A stretch of DNA of 64,000 nt from assembly GCA_021773395.1 (NCBI GenBank), contig JAJFKB010000002.1, positions 1 through 64,000 of the forward strand, read 5' to 3'. The notes beneath the pieces were generated by a model. That model had not been told where the DNA came from, did no database searches, and saw only the letters and a program-made list of their open reading frames with translations. Position 1 is the first letter of the stretch. The number at the start of each line of letters is the position of its first letter. Positions 63,574-64,000 of the stretch are shown here, in pieces. The stretch is from Gammaproteobacteria bacterium (GTDB taxonomy: Bacteria > Pseudomonadota > Gammaproteobacteria > Pseudomonadales > IMCC2047). A program made the position numbers and the translations under genes.

Positions 63574-64000
63574 ATGCCTCAGCGATTGACTGCAAGTCTA
63601 ATCAAAAACCTAAAACCTAAACCAAACCGCTTTATCATAACCGATAACAAAACACCTGGTCTTGCTGTAGTGATCAACCCTAACGGTAGCAAATATTTCT
63701 ATTACCGATATCGGCCATCGGGGAGTAAACGGATTATCGAGGAATCGGTCGGAAATGCTTCTGTTCTTTCTGTAGAAGATGCCCGCAAAGCAGTGGCTAT
63801 TAAAGCTGGAGATGTCGCAAAGGGGATCAACCTTAAAGACCAACGAAGAGCTCGTACTTCCATCGCTATAGAAAAAATCTCAGACACAAACCTGCAGCTT
63901 TTTAATTACATCGATAAGTATTATCAGCCTTATGCAAAACAACATAGTGTTAGCGCTGATGAAATCATCAAGACCTTAAAGCGTGAGTTTGTTTTTATTA
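63574..64000 (+). CDS. Tyrosine-type site-specific integrase, 3' partial
   Basis: 142 residues visible, running off the right edge. ATG preceded by AAGGAAG. The N-terminal DUF4102 arm-binding domain is clear (LTASLIKNLKPKPNRFIITDNKTPGLAVVINPNGSKYFYYRYR, then LSVEDARKAVAIKAG), followed by the start of the SAM-like core-binding domain (NYIDKYYQPYAKQHSVSADE). P4-type integrase that uses tRNA genes; catalytic domain lies beyond the window. Opens an integrated element to the right. Confidence 0.95.
   Translation, partial: MPQRLTASLIKNLKPKPNRFIITDNKTPGLAVVINPNGSKYFYYRYRPSGSKRIIEESVGNASVLSVEDARKAVAIKAGDVAKGINLKDQRRARTSIAIEKISDTNLQLFNYIDKYYQPYAKQHSVSADEIIKTLKREFVFI

Overview
The window reads as a chromosomal segment of a Gram-negative gammaproteobacterium, probably a marine or aquatic member of the Cellvibrionales/Pseudomonadales type. 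This is inferred from the TonB-dependent receptor, the exosortase-A exopolysaccharide locus, the CsrA homologue and the moderate GC content; no rRNA or other taxonomic marker is present. The dominant feature is an almost complete exosortase A (XrtA)/PEP-CTERM system. It couples synthesis and export of an exopolysaccharide to sorting of surface proteins that carry a C-terminal PEP-CTERM tail.

Layout. Positions 2-3695 (+): end of a PP-loop (asparagine-synthase-like) gene, a Wzx-type flippase and a CapA-like phosphatase. Positions 3734-12899 (-): a second PP-loop enzyme without glutaminase, the Wzy-like ligase/polymerase, a tiny membrane ORF, two GT4 glycosyltransferases, an AsnB-type amidotransferase and a third glycosyltransferase. 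Positions 13072-14490 (+): a beta-CASP RNase-like protein that interrupts the cluster. Positions 14595-28089 (-): exosortase A, another glycosyltransferase, the FemAB-like protein, polysaccharide deacetylase, a DUF559 nuclease-like gene, UDP-GlcNAc 2-epimerase, the XrtA ATPase, outer-membrane barrel, tyrosine autokinase, chain-length protein and export lipoprotein. Positions 28352-35928 hold two LuxI/FeeM-like acyltransferases, a ThiF remnant, an O-methyltransferase, an intact ThiF-like E1 enzyme, a PEP-CTERM protein, a second methyltransferase and a nitroreductase-like protein; together they look like a small-molecule cluster tied to the sorting system. Positions 35981-47003 (-): the TPR lipoprotein PrsT, a barrel/LolA-like/RND trio and the PrsR/PrsK two-component pair. 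Positions 47168-50154: acyltransferase, PilZ protein and cation efflux. Positions 50363-61474: a catabolic block (CoA ligase, TonB receptor, MarR, permease, HAD/crotonase fusion, thiolase, AraC). Positions 61792-64000: a second PEP-CTERM protein, a possible small RNA, csrA, a tRNA-Asp 3' fragment used as an attachment site, and the start of a tyrosine integrase that opens an integrated element continuing off the right edge.

How it fits together. Glycosyltransferases build a lipid-linked repeat unit, the flippase and Wzy-like protein translocate and polymerise it, and the Wzz/kinase/export/barrel set carries it out. XrtA processes PEP-CTERM proteins. Both PEP-CTERM genes have well-spaced sigma-54 (-24/-12) elements, matching the presence of the sigma-54 activator PrsR and its kinase PrsK.

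Most unusual. (1) A palindromic repeat family with perfect 33-38 bp inverted ends and 33-34 bp internal units sits at four places in the exopolysaccharide cluster. One copy lies in frame inside a glycosyltransferase gene, and one lies beside a DUF559 nuclease-like gene that may be linked to its spread. (2) The acyltransferase/E1/methyltransferase/nitroreductase cluster. (3) An XrtA outer-membrane gene whose signal peptide has no standard start codon. (4) A structured intergenic segment upstream of csrA. (5) A tRNA-Asp attachment site with helically phased repeats next to an integrase.
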